A stretch of 64,000 nt of DNA from Pelobates cultripes (GCA_933207985.1 OW240915.1:124373469-124437468), one strand, 5' to 3'; shown: positions 32,704 through 43,350, counted from the first letter of the stretch. Notes: a model not told the origin generated them from the letters alone. Numbers and translations: made by a program.

Positions 32704-33396
32704 ATGTTGAGTGCGGAGAACCAAGACGCACGGAACTCGAAAGTACCAACTGTGGAGTTTGGGGGTATTGACACCCGCCTCCAGCACAGAGTGAGTTACA
32801 GGGAGAGGAGAGCAGCACCTCCCATCCCAGCGGCAGTGCACTACAGAGGGAAGAGACAACCGCCCTCTCCCCAGCGGCGGCCTGAGTTCCAGGAGGAGGT
32901 GATGGTAGATCCCTCCCCCGTACAGCAACCAGCGTCCTGGGGAGGGGAGGCAACCGGCCTCCCTCTCCAACAGCAGCCGGAGGTGGGCGACCTCATAGAC
33001 TTGTCCTGGGGACACACAGAGATGGCAAGCGGAGATGGGACCGAAGTCTCTCTGCCGGCCCTACAGGGATGCTGGGCAGTCAGCCTAGGTCCCCAGCGGC
33101 AGTATAATATACAGGGAGAGGAGACAACTGGTCTCTCTCCCCAGTGGCAGCCTGAGTTCCAGGAGGAGGTGATGGTCAATCCCTCCACCTTACAGCAACC
33201 AGCGTCCTGGGGAGTGGGGGCAACCAGCCTCCCCCTCCAACAGCAGCCAGAGATACCGGGAGAGGGGGAAGACAAACCTACCCACACTGGCGCAGATGGG
33301 ACCGCGGTCTCTGTGCCAGTCCTACAGGGAGGCTGGACGGGCGGTCTGATGGTATACCCCAACCAACTCCGCAGGGATGCCAGGAGGAGGAGGTAA
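32704..33396 (+). CDS. Repetitive Pro/Gln-rich protein of the non-autonomous LTR element
   Basis: A 230-codon open frame, the only long frame in the internal region. I do not recognise the family. The protein is built of repeats with a period near 90 residues: residues 60-92 and 150-182 both read PEFQEEVMV...QQPASWG...LPLQQQPE, and DGTEVSLPALQGCW (111-124) recurs as DGTAVSVPVLQGGW (198-211). A GEETTGLSPQ phrase lies at 138-147. It ends in an Arg-rich tail (RRDARRRR). No Cys/His knuckle, catalytic motif or membrane segment is visible. In the next frame, 33397-33824 continues with PAEELASGQS and GYSAYFSLWVGCP, also conserved in part in the second element (about 41150), so the real product may be longer and frameshifted here. 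It may be a degenerate gag-like protein. Coding status is uncertain. Confidence 0.5.
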   Translation: MLSAENQDARNSKVPTVEFGGIDTRLQHRVSYRERRAAPPIPAAVHYRGKRQPPSPQRRPEFQEEVMVDPSPVQQPASWGGEATGLPLQQQPEVGDLIDLSWGHTEMASGDGTEVSLPALQGCWAVSLGPQRQYNIQGEETTGLSPQWQPEFQEEVMVNPSTLQQPASWGVGATSLPLQQQPEIPGEGEDKPTHTGADGTAVSVPVLQGGWTGGLMVYPNQLRRDARRRR

Positions 33397-33812
33397 GTGA
33401 AACTTCCCCTCCCCAGCTACATCCCAACCGGGTCCTGGGGGCAGTGGATGATCCTGCGATACCCACTGACCCCCTCCCAGCAGAAGAGCTGGCATCTGGG
33501 CAGAGCTCTGTTAGCCTCTGCCCCCCCATTTCCCCTGCATCAGAGCCTGACTTACCACGGGTTACCCCAGTGGAAGAGCTGGCAGCAGGGCAGAGCGCCG
33601 CTGGCCTCTGCCCCCTAAGCAACACCAGCAGTTTGCCTAGCTGCACCAGGGAGACCGAGAGTGCTGCGCTGTCCCACTACAAACTTGAACCTACAGGCCA
33701 GTACCATTTATTGTGGGGGGGTTACTCTGCATATTTTTCTTTGTGGGTGGGCTGCCCGACTAATCTAGGTACTGACCGGCAGAAGGTCAGGCACCTGTTT
33801 AGTCTTCCCCCC

Positions 33813-33824
33813 AAAGGGAAGATG
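33813..33824 (+). other. Polypurine tract
   Basis: AAAGGGAAGATG directly before the 3' LTR start TGTGACG. Confidence 0.7.
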
Positions 33825-34815
33825 TGTGACGAAGTGCCCTTCGCCACTTGTGCCTGGAGAGGACTGCTTGCCCGCCTCTTGCCCTGTGACTACGGCCCCT
33901 GGGATGTATTGCCCTTTAAAGACATGATTTGGGCATAATGGATTTGTGTTGTGCTGCTGCTGGCCCTTTAAGAAGCATCTGGGGACATACTGTGGAGTTA
34001 CTGGGTGGCCACCATTTCCTGTATCAGAAGCACATGGTGGGAACAATGGATGGCGGCCATTTTAACTCACAGACACTGTTTGGACTTTTCAACACGGTGC
34101 CATCTCGCCAGTATTTGGTGCACAGAGACATCGTGCAGTGGTTTTGGACTATACAGCAGGGGACACATTATGCAGTGATTGTTTTTCATTTAGCCTGTAT
34201 ATGTTCTGCAGAATCTGCATTAAACTGTATTTTCCAAAGTACTGAACGGATCTGGGTGAATTTTGGATATGTGGTTCACCAGATCCCCCGGTTCCAAGGA
34301 TATACTTTTTATGGGGTTATTGCATGTTTTGGGGTCCCTGTGTGTTTTATGAAACTGTATTATTTCTGGCCAGCAGATAATTTAGCTTTGTGTATTGTAG
34401 AAACTCAATTATCTAGCCTGGCCCAGAGGAGGAGTTTTGTGTTGCATAAATTGTGAGTTCTGTGTGCCAGTAAATCAGTCTTGTTCCAGCATTAAGCCTT
34501 GGCTCATGTTTGGGGGAAGGGATACCTACACTCTGGGGATTGCTATAATCACTTACTCCCCAGAGGAAGCTCTTGCAATAGCTTGATTTGTTCCTGTTCC
34601 TGCTCTCTGGGGAAAGAGAGGTTCACCCACTGGAAGCTGGATCCTGGCCTTGGGTCCAGGGTGGGTGGAAACAGCAGAGACCCCGGCGCAGTTGCATCGC
34701 TGGAAGTGGGGTCTGCAGTGCTGATGGTGTCGGTTGGAGTGCTTGGAGTCCTCAGCGAGCACTAGGAGCATCGATTGGCGGAGGTACTCAGTCGGAGTGC
34801 CAGCGTTCCGTCACA
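33825..34815 (+). mobile_element. 3' LTR of the non-autonomous element
   Basis: Starts TGTGACGAAGTGCC and ends GCGTTCCGTCACA; 991 bp. TGTGACG/CGTCACA are perfect inverted ends. Nearly identical to the solo LTR at 28457 read in reverse. Confidence 0.93.
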
Positions 34816-34895
34816 GGTAAGTTTAAACCCCTTTCCCCCTTCCAGAGCCGGGCAGGAGGGGGACCCTGAGGGCACTATAGTGCCAGGAAAACGAG
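34816..34895. mobile_element. TTAA MITE, right part
   Basis: After the GGTAA duplication the sequence runs to GGGCACTATAGTGCCAGGAA, which mirrors the ACCACTCTAGGCACC start at 31099 and marks the other inverted end. The terminal TTAA is lost. Confidence 0.6.
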
Positions 34896-36010
34896 TATGC
34901 CTTATGCCTATCCCATGCATGCTTAAACTCCTTTACTGTGTTAACCTCTACCACTTCAGCTGGAAGGCTATTCCATGCATCCTCTACCCTCTTCCTGATA
35001 TTATTTTTAAACCTTTGCCCCTCTAATTAAAGACGGTCTCCAGTACTGAGTACAGTACTCCAAGTGAGGTCTAACCAGTGTTCTGTACAATGGTATGAGT
35101 ACTTCTCTCTTTCTACTGCTAATACCTCTCCCTATACAACCAAGCATTCTGCTAGAATTTCCTGGTGCTCTATTACTTTGTCTGCCTACCTTTAAGTCAT
35201 CAGAAATAATCACCCCTAAATCTCTTTCCTCAGATGTTGAGGTTAGGACTCTATCAAATATTCTGTACTCTGCCCTTGGGTTTTTATGTCCAAGATGATG
35301 ATACTAAGATATGTAACAGGGTTGATGTTCCAGGAGGGATAAGCCAAATGGCAAATGATTTAGGTAAACTAGAAAAATGGTCAGAGTTGTGGCAACTGAC
35401 ATTTAATGTGGATAAGTGCAAGATAATGTGGATAATCTTGCACTTATCCACATTAAATGTCAGTTGCCACAACTCTGACCATTTTTCTAGTTTACCTAAA
35501 TCATTTGCCATTTGGCTTATCCCTCCTGGAACATCAACCCTGTTACATATCTTAGTATCATCAGCAAAAAGACATACCTTACCATCAAGTCCTTCTGCAA
35601 TATCACTAATAAAAATATTAAAGAGAATGGGTCCAAGTACAGATCCCTGAGGTACCCCTCTTGTGACAAGCCCAAACTTCGAATATACTCCATTGACTAC
35701 AACCCTCTGTTGCCTGTCACTCAGCCACTGCCTTACCCATTCAACAATATTGGAATCCAAACTTAAAGATTGCAGTTTATTGATAAGCCTTCTAAGTGCA
35801 ACAGTGTCAAAAGCCTTACTGAAATCTAGGAAAAACAATGTCTACTGCACCTTCCTGATCTATTATTTTAGTTACACAATCAAAAAAATCAATAAGACTA
35901 GCTTGGCATGATCTCCCTGAAGTAAACACGTCTCTGATCTTGAAATCCATGTCAACAATCCTATCCTTTAACATGGTTTCCATCACTTTCCCCACTACTG
36001 AAGTACTTTC
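34896..36010 (-). pseudogene. CR1-type LINE, reverse transcriptase to 3' end
   Basis: A minus-strand LINE reading from about 36010 down to 34896. Motifs in order: VVGKVMETMLKDRI, FTSGRSCQASLIDFFDCVTK, FLDFSKAFDTV, VTRGVPQGSVLGP and the catalytic FADDTKI (about 35560), then NVDKCKI. After an inverted-duplication block, the C-terminal segment reads DLGVIISDDLKV...SRKREVLIPLYRTLVRPHLEYC (about 35215-35060). This order and wording fit the CR1 group. Stops, frame changes and the palindrome make it dead, and the 5' end is cut off. It adjoins gypsy integrase at 36011 where CTTTCCCCACTACTGAAGT is directly repeated. Confidence 0.85.
35297..35562. repeat. Perfect 128-bp palindrome in the LINE
   Basis: Arm 1 (35297-35424) and arm 2 (35435-35562) are exact reverse complements, separated by 10 bp (AATGTGGATA). 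Arm 2 is in place within the reverse transcriptase; arm 1 is an inverted extra copy. Transcripts would fold into a long RNA hairpin. Confidence 0.95.
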
Positions 36011-36696
36011 CCCACTACTGAAGTGAGGATAACCTAACTCGATCACCCACCTGGTAAACTGGATTGGCACTCCGCCGTTTATGCGCATGAAACTTAAAGC
36101 GAGCAGCCGCAATTTCAAGAGCGGAGTGAACCTTAGTCCAGGTATCACGAATAGAGGTAAGGTGATCATCCAGAGTAGAAAACACAGCAGGGAAAACAGC
36201 AGGATGACGACCCTTATTGACAAAAAACAGACTATGCCCAGATGAGTCATGGGTAGCGTTATTCCTTGCAAATTCGGCCCAGGGCAATAATTCAGCCCAG
36301 TTAGACTGTGTACTATTCACAAAGCAATGTAAATACAGCTCAAGTTAGCTCTTTAAGCTGTACCATTAGTTTAGGGATGGTGAGCAGAGGAAAATGACAA
36401 TTCAATGCCCAACTGTTTATTGAATGCCCTCCAGAACCGTGACACAAATTGGGAACCCCTGTCAGACACAATATGTTAAGGAATACCACATAGCCTGACA
36501 ATATCGCGTATAAATATGTGCACCAGGTCCTGAGATGATGGCAATTTTTTAAGTGGAGTAAAGTGTGCCATTTTGGAAAATTGGTCAACTACCATGAGGA
36601 TGGTAGTATACCTATTGGAACTAGGCAGTTCAACAATGAAATCCATCGATAAATGAGACCATGGGATACTGGGTATAGGAGGTGGCTGTAACAATC
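36011..36696 (-). pseudogene. Ty3/gypsy integrase fragment
   Basis: Minus-strand integrase of a Ty3/gypsy element. From high to low coordinates: SIPWSHLSMDFIVELP (first catalytic Asp, about 36655), MVVDQFSKMAHFTPLKKLPS, then after a stop the SDRGSQF block with the second Asp (about 36460), then WAELLPWAEFARNNATH (about 36290) and a C-terminal FHAHKRRSANPVYQVGDRV (about 36040). The region of the catalytic Glu is damaged by stops. Both ends are truncated, by CR1 on one side and by an LTR on the other. Confidence 0.85.
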
Positions 36697-37570
36697 CACA
36701 TGCAAGGCTTGCCAGCCTCCTGCCCACAGACTATGGATCCTGCAGGGAAACCTGTAAAAGACTACCGAACTTGACCGACTGTTAGTACTGATTTCCCTGA
36801 AACTGTTTTGGGCATAGGACCATGTGCACGGTCGGTCAAAACTGTAACTTACAGTAAATTCCTGAACCCCTGAATCGATCTCTGTGATTTTTGGATATGT
36901 TGTTCACCCAGATCGGGTCTATCAGGGGATGTAACTATGGGGCTTTATGTGTTTTTAAGGTACTTTTTGGGGTTTCATAAAACTGTATGTTATTCTATGC
37001 TTGGAGATAATTGGGTTAGATTAGTACAGTTCCTGATTCAATTATTTCCCAAGCACAGAGGAGGGATTCTATTGTTTGTGTATGGGAGTGTGTCTCACTC
37101 CCATATGACTCTGTTTTAATGGTTTATTCACTTTGTGTCCCTGTGTCCAACAAGGTCCACCTGGGTGTCACCCTTGTTGGGAAACTTGCATAAAAGGCCA
37201 GTGTGCCTCCATTAAAATTCTGTTCCTGCTTACCCTCAACATAGAGTCTCATCTCATGTGTCAGTGAAATGGCTGTATCTATCCTGGGGATTGCTATATC
37301 ACTATACTCCTAGGAATTATAATCACTAGCTCTTATAAGAGCTGTTCCTGCTACGCTCTCTGGGAGTAGAAGAGGTCTGCACACTGGAAGCTGGATCCCA
37401 GTCTTGGGTGATGGGTGGGTGAAGGACGGCAAGACCACGGCGCAACTGCATCGCTGGAAGTGGGGTCTGCAGTGCTTATGGTGTCTGGTGTCGTGCTGGA
37501 ATTCCTCAGTGAGTACTAGGAGCATTGATTGGCTGAGGCACTCAGTCAGAGTGCCAGGCGGTCCGTCACA
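36697..37570 (+). mobile_element. LTR of the second non-autonomous element
   Basis: Ends GGCGGTCCGTCACA directly before a primer site, so it is a 5' LTR. Its R/U5 region (GGGGATTGCTATATCACTAT) matches the LTR at 49609 in reverse. The left border is approximate: GCCAGCCTCCTGCC is LTR sequence, whereas GGATTGTTACAG just before it still reads as gypsy integrase on the other strand. Confidence 0.75.
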
Positions 37571-37572
37571 TT

Positions 37573-37590
37573 TGGTGGCAGCGGCGGGAT
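37573..37590 (+). other. Primer binding site, tRNA-Leu
   Basis: TGGTGGCAGCGGCGGGAT begins 2 bp after the LTR. Its complement ATCCCGCCGCTGCCACCA matches the 3' end of vertebrate tRNA-Leu, CCA included, with one mismatch (as I recall that tRNA). Confidence 0.8.
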
Positions 37591-37677
37591 GGCGTCCTAG
37601 TGCGAGGAGAAGCATCCTGGAGACACCGGTAACTTGTTGATCATGCTCACATTCGTGCAGCGCCCCTGGAAGCAGAG

Positions 37678-37959
37678 GTGTCCATTGACTTGGAGCAGGC
37701 AAGTATGGCATACTCTGACTCTTGCAAAGATTTGCTGGCTGAGGATAGGCAGCGAGTGGCCTGGTATGGCCCTGATTTGTCCATGGATACCTTCCAGGCC
37801 ATCTGGAACCAGGTAACCATTGAAAGACAAGCAAAGAGGGACCAAGAGTTCCTGCTGGCTAACGCAAGGAAAATAAGTCTCCAACGAAAGGAGCTTAGCC
37901 TCTCTCCCCAGAGGCAGCCGGAGGTACCTGAAGTAGGGGACGTCAGACTGGTCCTGTGA
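37678..37959 (+). CDS. N-terminal frame of the repeat protein, unrecognised
   Basis: A 93-codon frame opening soon after the primer site, where gag would start. It has charged, probably helical sequence (DSCKDLLAEDRQRVAWYGPD, then FQAIWNQVTIERQAKRDQEF) and ends in LSPQRQPEVPEVGDV, the phrase that starts the repeat region in the other copy. This suggests a helical head followed by Pro/Gln repeats. The stop at 37957-37959 may be a mutation, since the module GDGTKVS..PQGCW continues in another frame at about 37979. No family recognised. The corresponding head in the 32426 copy (about 32630-32700) is hard to follow. Confidence 0.4.
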   Translation: MSIDLEQASMAYSDSCKDLLAEDRQRVAWYGPDLSMDTFQAIWNQVTIERQAKRDQEFLLANARKISLQRKELSLSPQRQPEVPEVGDVRLVL

Positions 37960-38134
37960 GGAACCCCAACAGGCAGGTGGAGATGGGACCAAAGTCTCTC
38001 CACCAGCCCCACAGGGATGCTGGGCAGCCGGCCCAGATCCCCAGCTGCAGCTGGAGCTACTGAGAAAGGAGTCAGGTAGTCCTTATTCCCAAGTCCTGGG
38101 GGATCTCATAGACTGGCACTGGGAGGAAACTCAA

Positions 38135-38341
38135 ATGGCAGGTGGAGATGGGGCCGAGGTCTCTCTACTGGCCCTACAGGGATGCTGGGCAGCTGGCCGA
38201 TATCCCCAGTGGCAGCTGGAGTTACATGGAGAGGAGACAATCGGTCTCTCTCCCCAGCTGCAGTGCATCTCACAGGGAGAGGAGACAACCGGTCTCTCTC
38301 CCCAGCGGCAGTGCATCCTACAGGGAGAGGAGGAAACCGGT
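38135..38341 (+). pseudogene. Repeat protein segment, copy 2
   Basis: Frame starting MAGGDGAEVSLLALQGCW and then containing three GEET(I/T)GLSPQ-type repeats of about 16 residues each, corresponding to the 48-bp DNA repeat. It is interrupted within the third/fourth repeat by the solo LTR at 38342. Residues beyond that point in the open frame come from the LTR. Confidence 0.55.
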
Positions 38342-39821
38342 TGTTACAAACTGCTATTTGTAACTGGCCCTTTAAATGGTAAATTGCCCAGCTTCCCTGG
38401 GTTGTGGAGAAGCCTATTTGCCAGCCTCCTTCCGCATGACTAAGGCCCCTGGGAGATTGTGAAAACTTATGGACTTTTATTGGGTGTGTATGGCCCTTTA
38501 AGACAGTCGGTGGGCATATTGGGGCTTATGGACTTTTTATGGGACTGGTGCTGGCCCTTTAAGCACCTTTTTGGGGCATCGGGAAGATTGGGACACTGCC
38601 CCTTTAAAACCGTGTCCCCAGACTTGTTTGGGACACTGCCCCTTTAAGACGGTGTCCCCAGTGTCCCCAGACCGGGTTAAAACCCTTTGTGCCTAGCTAT
38701 TTCCCACTTGGTTCAGTAAATGGGGCTTACTGAGCCAAGTACCACACAGGCGGACCACCTGTATTGGGAGTGTGTCGGCAATTTACCTCCCAGAAGCTGC
38801 GGTTAACCGCAGCTTAATTGACAATGCTGGGTGGCCTTTGTTCGTTTGCCGAATACGTGGCGGTGGCCATCTTCATGTTCATTCGCACGAGGTCAGCGGT
38901 ATGTGTAGCCAAATTAATGGAACTAAAATCGGCTGCACATTTCCGCGAACACAGCTAACCTGTACCTTCTCCCATACTGAACTTTCAGCCGCAGAAACTA
39001 AGTCCAATTCGGCGATGGGACTTAGTTGTTTTTGCAGCCTGAAATAGACCAACCGCACAGCCCAAATCTATGGAACTGTTTTGGGCAGGAAAATGTGCTT
39101 GTGGTCGGTCATAAAGGGACCTCCAGCTAACTTTTTAACCCCTGCATGGATTTTGGCTGATTTATGTTTATATTTGAAGGTTGCTGATTCTAAATATGTA
39201 ATTTTTATGAAGATTGGATGTGTAGTTTTAAAGTTACAGTGTACGGGTAAAAACTGTATTTTTACTGCCTGTGTTAATTATGTTAAATCATTGTGTAACA
39301 TAATTATATCACAGGCAGAGGGGAGGATTTTTGTATGTAATTGCTGGGAGTGTTTCTGTAATATACATTTATGATTGGTTGTTGTGTAAAACCCTGTGGT
39401 TGGTCCTGTCTAAGGGAAACCTGCATAAAAGAAGGTTCTTTTGGTGTCAATAAACAGAATGACTTGACCCTCTAACTTGCAGCCTTGACTCATGTTTGTA
39501 GGGGACAGCTATAATCACTACAGGGATTGCTATGCTCTTCATACTCCCTTAGCTACTGAGCTCTTGTAAGAGCTCTTGTTCCTGATCCTGCTTCGCTCTA
39601 CAGAAGAGATTCACCTACTGAAACCTGGAGCCTGGTCATAGGTCCAGGGTGGATAGCAGACGGCAACATCCCAGCCCAGCAGCTGCGGTTCGTGGAGTCT
39701 GCAGTACTTATGGTGCCTATGCAGTAGTTATGGTATCTACGATGCTGATGGTCCTTTGGTGAGCGCTAGGAGCATCCTTTCTATGGTCCAACTTCCAGCC
39801 AGCCTGGAGGCAACCGTAACA
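38342..39821 (+). mobile_element. Solo LTR with CCGGT target duplication
   Basis: Starts TGTTACAAACTGC and ends GCAACCGTAACA, flanked by CCGGT (38337-38341 and 39822-39826); 1480 bp, the longest LTR here. It contains several GGCCCTTTAA phrases (38370-38650), and GTGTCAATAAACAG (about 39447) as a polyadenylation-like signal in plus orientation. No coding sequence recognised. Confidence 0.9.
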
Positions 39822-39900
39822 CCGGTCTCTCTCACCAGCGGCAGTGCATCTTACAGAGAGAGGAGACAACTGGTCTCTCTCCCCAGCAGCAGTGCATCCT

Positions 39901-40828
39901 TGTCACATCCTGTTCCTCGTTGCGGATCATTCTGGCAATGGCTTCTGGTATCTAGTACTCTTTACAATTCTTGTTTGGTTTTTCTGGTTTTCTATTCTAT
40001 GTCTGGTTTTCTTTATGCTGGGTTTTTCTGGGTTCATTCCTGTAATCCGTCCCTGGAATTCCCAGTGTCCAGGTTTCCTTTAAATGTTTGTTTTTTGTTG
40101 CCACACCCGTTTGTTTTCCATCATTCCTTTTTGTTTCAGTGTTCCTGAAGGCAGCTGCTCAAGGCTTCTGCCCTTTCTTGCAGGTAAGTGCTACATATGT
40201 CTTCTTTGGTTGTTTTAGCATACGTTAGGCAGTGTAGGACCTGCCAGATATGGGGTACATTGGCGTTGTTGGCAGGCTTATGCAATGTATGATCATATAA
40301 TGTATGATCATATAATGACTAAATCCCCATGATTTCCATATATAGTGCTTGGTTATTTCTCCTCTTGTTTTGCCTATCATGTCTTGTTTTAGTTTGTATA
40401 TCCAGTCCTGTCCAGTCATGCCCATGTTATGTTCATGTTTCCCTCATGTCTTGTGTACATGTTCTGGGTTTAGCTTCCTATCCTTCTCCGGTTCGGGGTT
40501 CTCCTAGTTTTGTCTTGTTTTCATGTATGGTGTCTATCTCTAGCCTTGCCTTGTTCCTGTACTGGATACATTCTTGCTGCAGAGCCTCCCTATTCAGCTC
40601 TGGGAGGTCTGCTTAAATCCTGCTACTTGTTCCTGGAATCCGCTGAATCTGGGTTCTGGTATGTGGCTGCACAAACACTGGTGCTCAACACCAGGGGGTG
40701 TGCGGTTACCCTGCAGCAGACCTCCACACTGTGACTCCTACTCTGAAAATCAGGCATACTGGGTCCCAGTCCTCGCACCACCGCCCGGACAGTGTCTGGG
40801 TCCCGGGCACCGGACCGCCACCCTGACA
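39901..40828. mobile_element. Solo LTR with ATCCT target duplication
   Basis: Starts TGTCACATCCTG and ends GCCACCCTGACA, flanked by ATCCT (39896-39900 and 40829-40833); 928 bp. Sequence is unrelated to the other LTRs by eye, so it represents another family. TTGCAGGTAAGTG near 40181 looks like a splice site. Orientation not decided. Confidence 0.88.
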
Positions 40829-40833
40829 ATCCT

Positions 40834-41276
40834 ACAGGGAGAGGAGACAACCGGTCTGTCTCCCCAGTGGCAACCGGCCTCTCTCCCCAGCAGTATTGCA
40901 TTTTTCAGGGAGAGGTGACAGCTGGTATTTCATCTCTCCCTGAACTACAGGGGGACAACACCCCTGACCTCAATGGTACAGATGGGACCGTGGTCTCTGT
41001 ACCGGATCTACAGGGATGCTGGACGGCCGGTCCAGATCCCCAACTATACTCGCAGAGGTACCAGGAGGAGGAGGTAAGCACTTTCTTCCCTCCCCAGCCA
41101 ATTTCCAGCAGGGCCCTGGGGTTAGTGGATGGGACTACCATACCCACTGACCCCTTTCCAGCAGAAGAGCTGGCATCGGGGCAGAGCGCTGCTGACCCCT
41201 GCCCTACCTGCCCCGTTGTTACAGGGCAGGACTATGTACCCGTCACTCCAGCAGAAGTGCTGGCAACCGGACAGAG
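40834..41276 (+). pseudogene. Repeat protein, C-terminal part, copy 2
   Basis: The module recurs here as DGTVVSVPDLQGCW with GPDPQLY after it (about 40978-41050), then PAEELASGQSAADPCP (about 41158) and EVLATGQS (about 41255). The same downstream order, including the IPTDP..PAEELASGQS block, is found at 33450-33600 in the other element. This conservation between two insertions suggests the frame was once coding. Interrupted at 41277. Confidence 0.55.
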
Positions 41277-41875
41277 CAGGGCCAGATTAAGAGCCCAGTG
41301 GGCCTGGTGCTGACAATTAGGACGGGCCTAATTACAGAATCATATCGACCAAAAACAGTAAAACACTCCCAAGCGTCATGTATCTGATGGAGATGGTGCT
41401 GGAGAGAAAGAAAACAGCAGCTATAAGAAAACACATACCCTAGGCTAATCTCTCTCTAATTTATGTTTTCATCTTTCAAGTAAATCCATAACCCCCAACA
41501 GCAGTGTCCAGTCAAGCAGGAAGTCAATGGGCATGGTAAAAGGGTGTGCCACTGACACAAATTACGTAACCTGCCAAAAGGGGCGAACATGCCCAAAAAG
41601 AGGACATGTCTGCCCAAAGAATTAGAAGGCCAGCTGCCTGCCAATCATGCAGCTGGCCAACTAAGGGCATACTATGCAGACAGCACCTGAGCTTGGCATA
41701 AATGCATCTAATGATGCGCTCACTCAACGCTTTCTAAGGACTGTTCCCTTGTACTCGCTGGTCCACTTGTCTCCTTACCTTCTTACTAGCAGGCAGAAGC
41801 TCCTGGTATATAGTCTGGGACAGAGAAAGAAAGGGAACATGCCACAGTGTTAGAGAGACCAAAGTCAGCATTACC

Positions 41876-42474
41876 TTAAAGGATCACTATAGGGTCAGGA
41901 ACACAAACATGAATTCATGACCCTATAGTGTTAACACCACCATCTAGCCCCCCTGGGCCCCTCATGCCTCCATAAATATAGCAAAATCTTACTATATTCA
42001 AGCCTGAAGCTGTAACTCTGCATGCTGTTAGACTCATAAAAACAAGCAGTCTGCTGACATCATTAGAAGTGGTGGCCTGATCCAATCACAGTGCTTCCCC
42101 ATAGGATTGGCTGAGACTGACAAAGAGGCAGATCAGGGTCAGAGCCAGCATGATTCAAACACAGCCCTGGTCAATCAGCATCTCCTTATAGAGATGAATT
42201 GAATAATGAATCTCTATGAGGAAAGTTCAGTGTCTGCATGCAGAGGGAGGAGACACTGAATGTTTGGATGCATTTTAGGCAGCCATGACCCAGGAAGGAT
42301 CTCTAACAGCCATCTAAGGAGTGGCCAGTGAAGTTATCACTAGGCTGTAATGTAAAGACTGCATTTTCTTTGAAAAGACAGTGTTTATAGCAAAAAGCCT
42401 GACGGAAATGATTCTACTCACCAGAACAAATTCAATAAGCTGTAGTTGTTCTGGTGACTAAAGTGTCCCTTTAA
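41876..42474. mobile_element. TTAA MITE, complete copy (locus 1)
   Basis: 599 bp bounded by TTAA on both sides. Inverted ends AGGATCACTATAGGG and TAAAGTGTCCCT. A hairpin (GGTCAGGAACACAAACATGAATTCATGACC) follows the left end. The TTAA target and short inverted ends fit a piggyBac-type MITE. Confidence 0.8.
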
Positions 42475-42714
42475 CTATATTCATTGTCAGCCAGTCCACA
42501 CAAGTTTTGTTCCCATACTTCACTCTTAAGTTTCCATACTTAAGTAAGAGTATGTGAAAAGTAGTTAGGGTTACCACCTTTCTTGGAAAAACATACCGGC
42601 CTTACTAATTTGCATAATTAAATATGTATGGGTGACATCACATGTAAATCACAAGGAGTGACATAAGAGAAAATTCTGTAAAATCACCAAAAAACTACTT
42701 AGTTTGATTCTGCT

Positions 42715-43350
42715 GTATAGATGGATTCCTCCCAGTGCCCCCATGTCTCCCAGTGCCCTCATGACTCAGTGCCCCCAAGTGTCGATTACTCCAGGTCTCA
42801 GTGTTCCTATGTATCAGTGTCTCAGTGCCCCATGTCTCCCAGTGTCTCCTAGTGTCGTGTCCCCAGGTCTCCCAGTGATCCTATGATCCTATGTATCACA
42901 GTGTCTCAATGCCCCATGTCTCCCTTTGTCCCCATGTCACTAGGAAGATGGGGAGACCTGGGGACATGGGGAGACCTTGGGACACGTAGACACCAGTGAC
43001 ACTGGGAGACTAGGGGACTCTGGCTGGGACACATTGGGACAATGGGAAAATAGGGGACACTTGAAGACATGGGGACACAGGCACCAGGGACACAGACACT
43101 AGAGACACAGGCTGGGGGACATGGGGACATTGTGACACTTGAGGCACTGAGAGACATGGAGGCACTAGGAGACATAGGGACAGTGAGACACTGGCAGACT
43201 GGGGTCACTGGGAGACTAGGGGGCACCGAGACACCAGGGATACTGGCTGGGAGACATGGGGACACTGTGTCCCCATGTGTCTGTGTCATAATGTCTCCCA
43301 ATGTCCCTTAGTGTCTCAGTGTCCCCATGTCTCCTTGCAGCCTTTCCCCC
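42715..43350. repeat. Minisatellite CCCATGTCTCCCAGTG, switching strand
   Basis: Degenerate 8-16 bp units around TGTCTCCCAGTGCCCCCA. From 42943 onward the array switches to the complementary sense (GGGGACATGGGGAGACC) and back near 43267. Open frames here are composition artefacts. Confidence 0.85.

Larger units (their letters stand above)
31434..34815 (+). mobile_element. Complete non-autonomous LTR retrotransposon
   Basis: 3382 bp flanked by the 5-bp duplication GGTAA (31429-31433 and 34816-34820). Two LTRs of about 991 bp enclose a 1.4-kb internal region with a tRNA-Leu-type primer site and a polypurine tract but no gag, protease, integrase or reverse transcriptase that I can recognise. The internal region holds a repetitive Pro/Gln-rich reading frame instead. 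The LTRs differ by scattered changes and short gaps, so the insertion is not brand new. It must have been mobilised by enzymes from another element, possibly of the Gmr1-like kind present at 44789. Confidence 0.9.
37571..41276 (+). mobile_element. Internal region of the second non-autonomous LTR element
   Basis: Same type of internal sequence as 32426-33824, now in three pieces (37571-38341, 39822-39900, 40829-41276) because two solo LTRs landed in it. A CAGGGCC-ended element follows at 41277, and I do not see a 3' LTR. Without insertions about 1.3 kb remain. No polymerase genes. Repeats of about 48 bp (CAGGGAGAGGAGACAACCGG plus TCTCTCTCCCCAGCGGCAGT) lie on either side of the insertions. Confidence 0.85.

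Noticed and set aside
36937..37119. Small plus-strand frames inside LTRs such as 36937-37119 and 39081-39374
   Set aside because: They lie in U3 of LTRs, lack conservation with the sister LTRs and have no domain.
42906..43301. 131-codon frame nearly identical at 43868 and 57885
   Set aside because: Minisatellite translation. The identity follows from copies of the same mobile element, not from protein selection.
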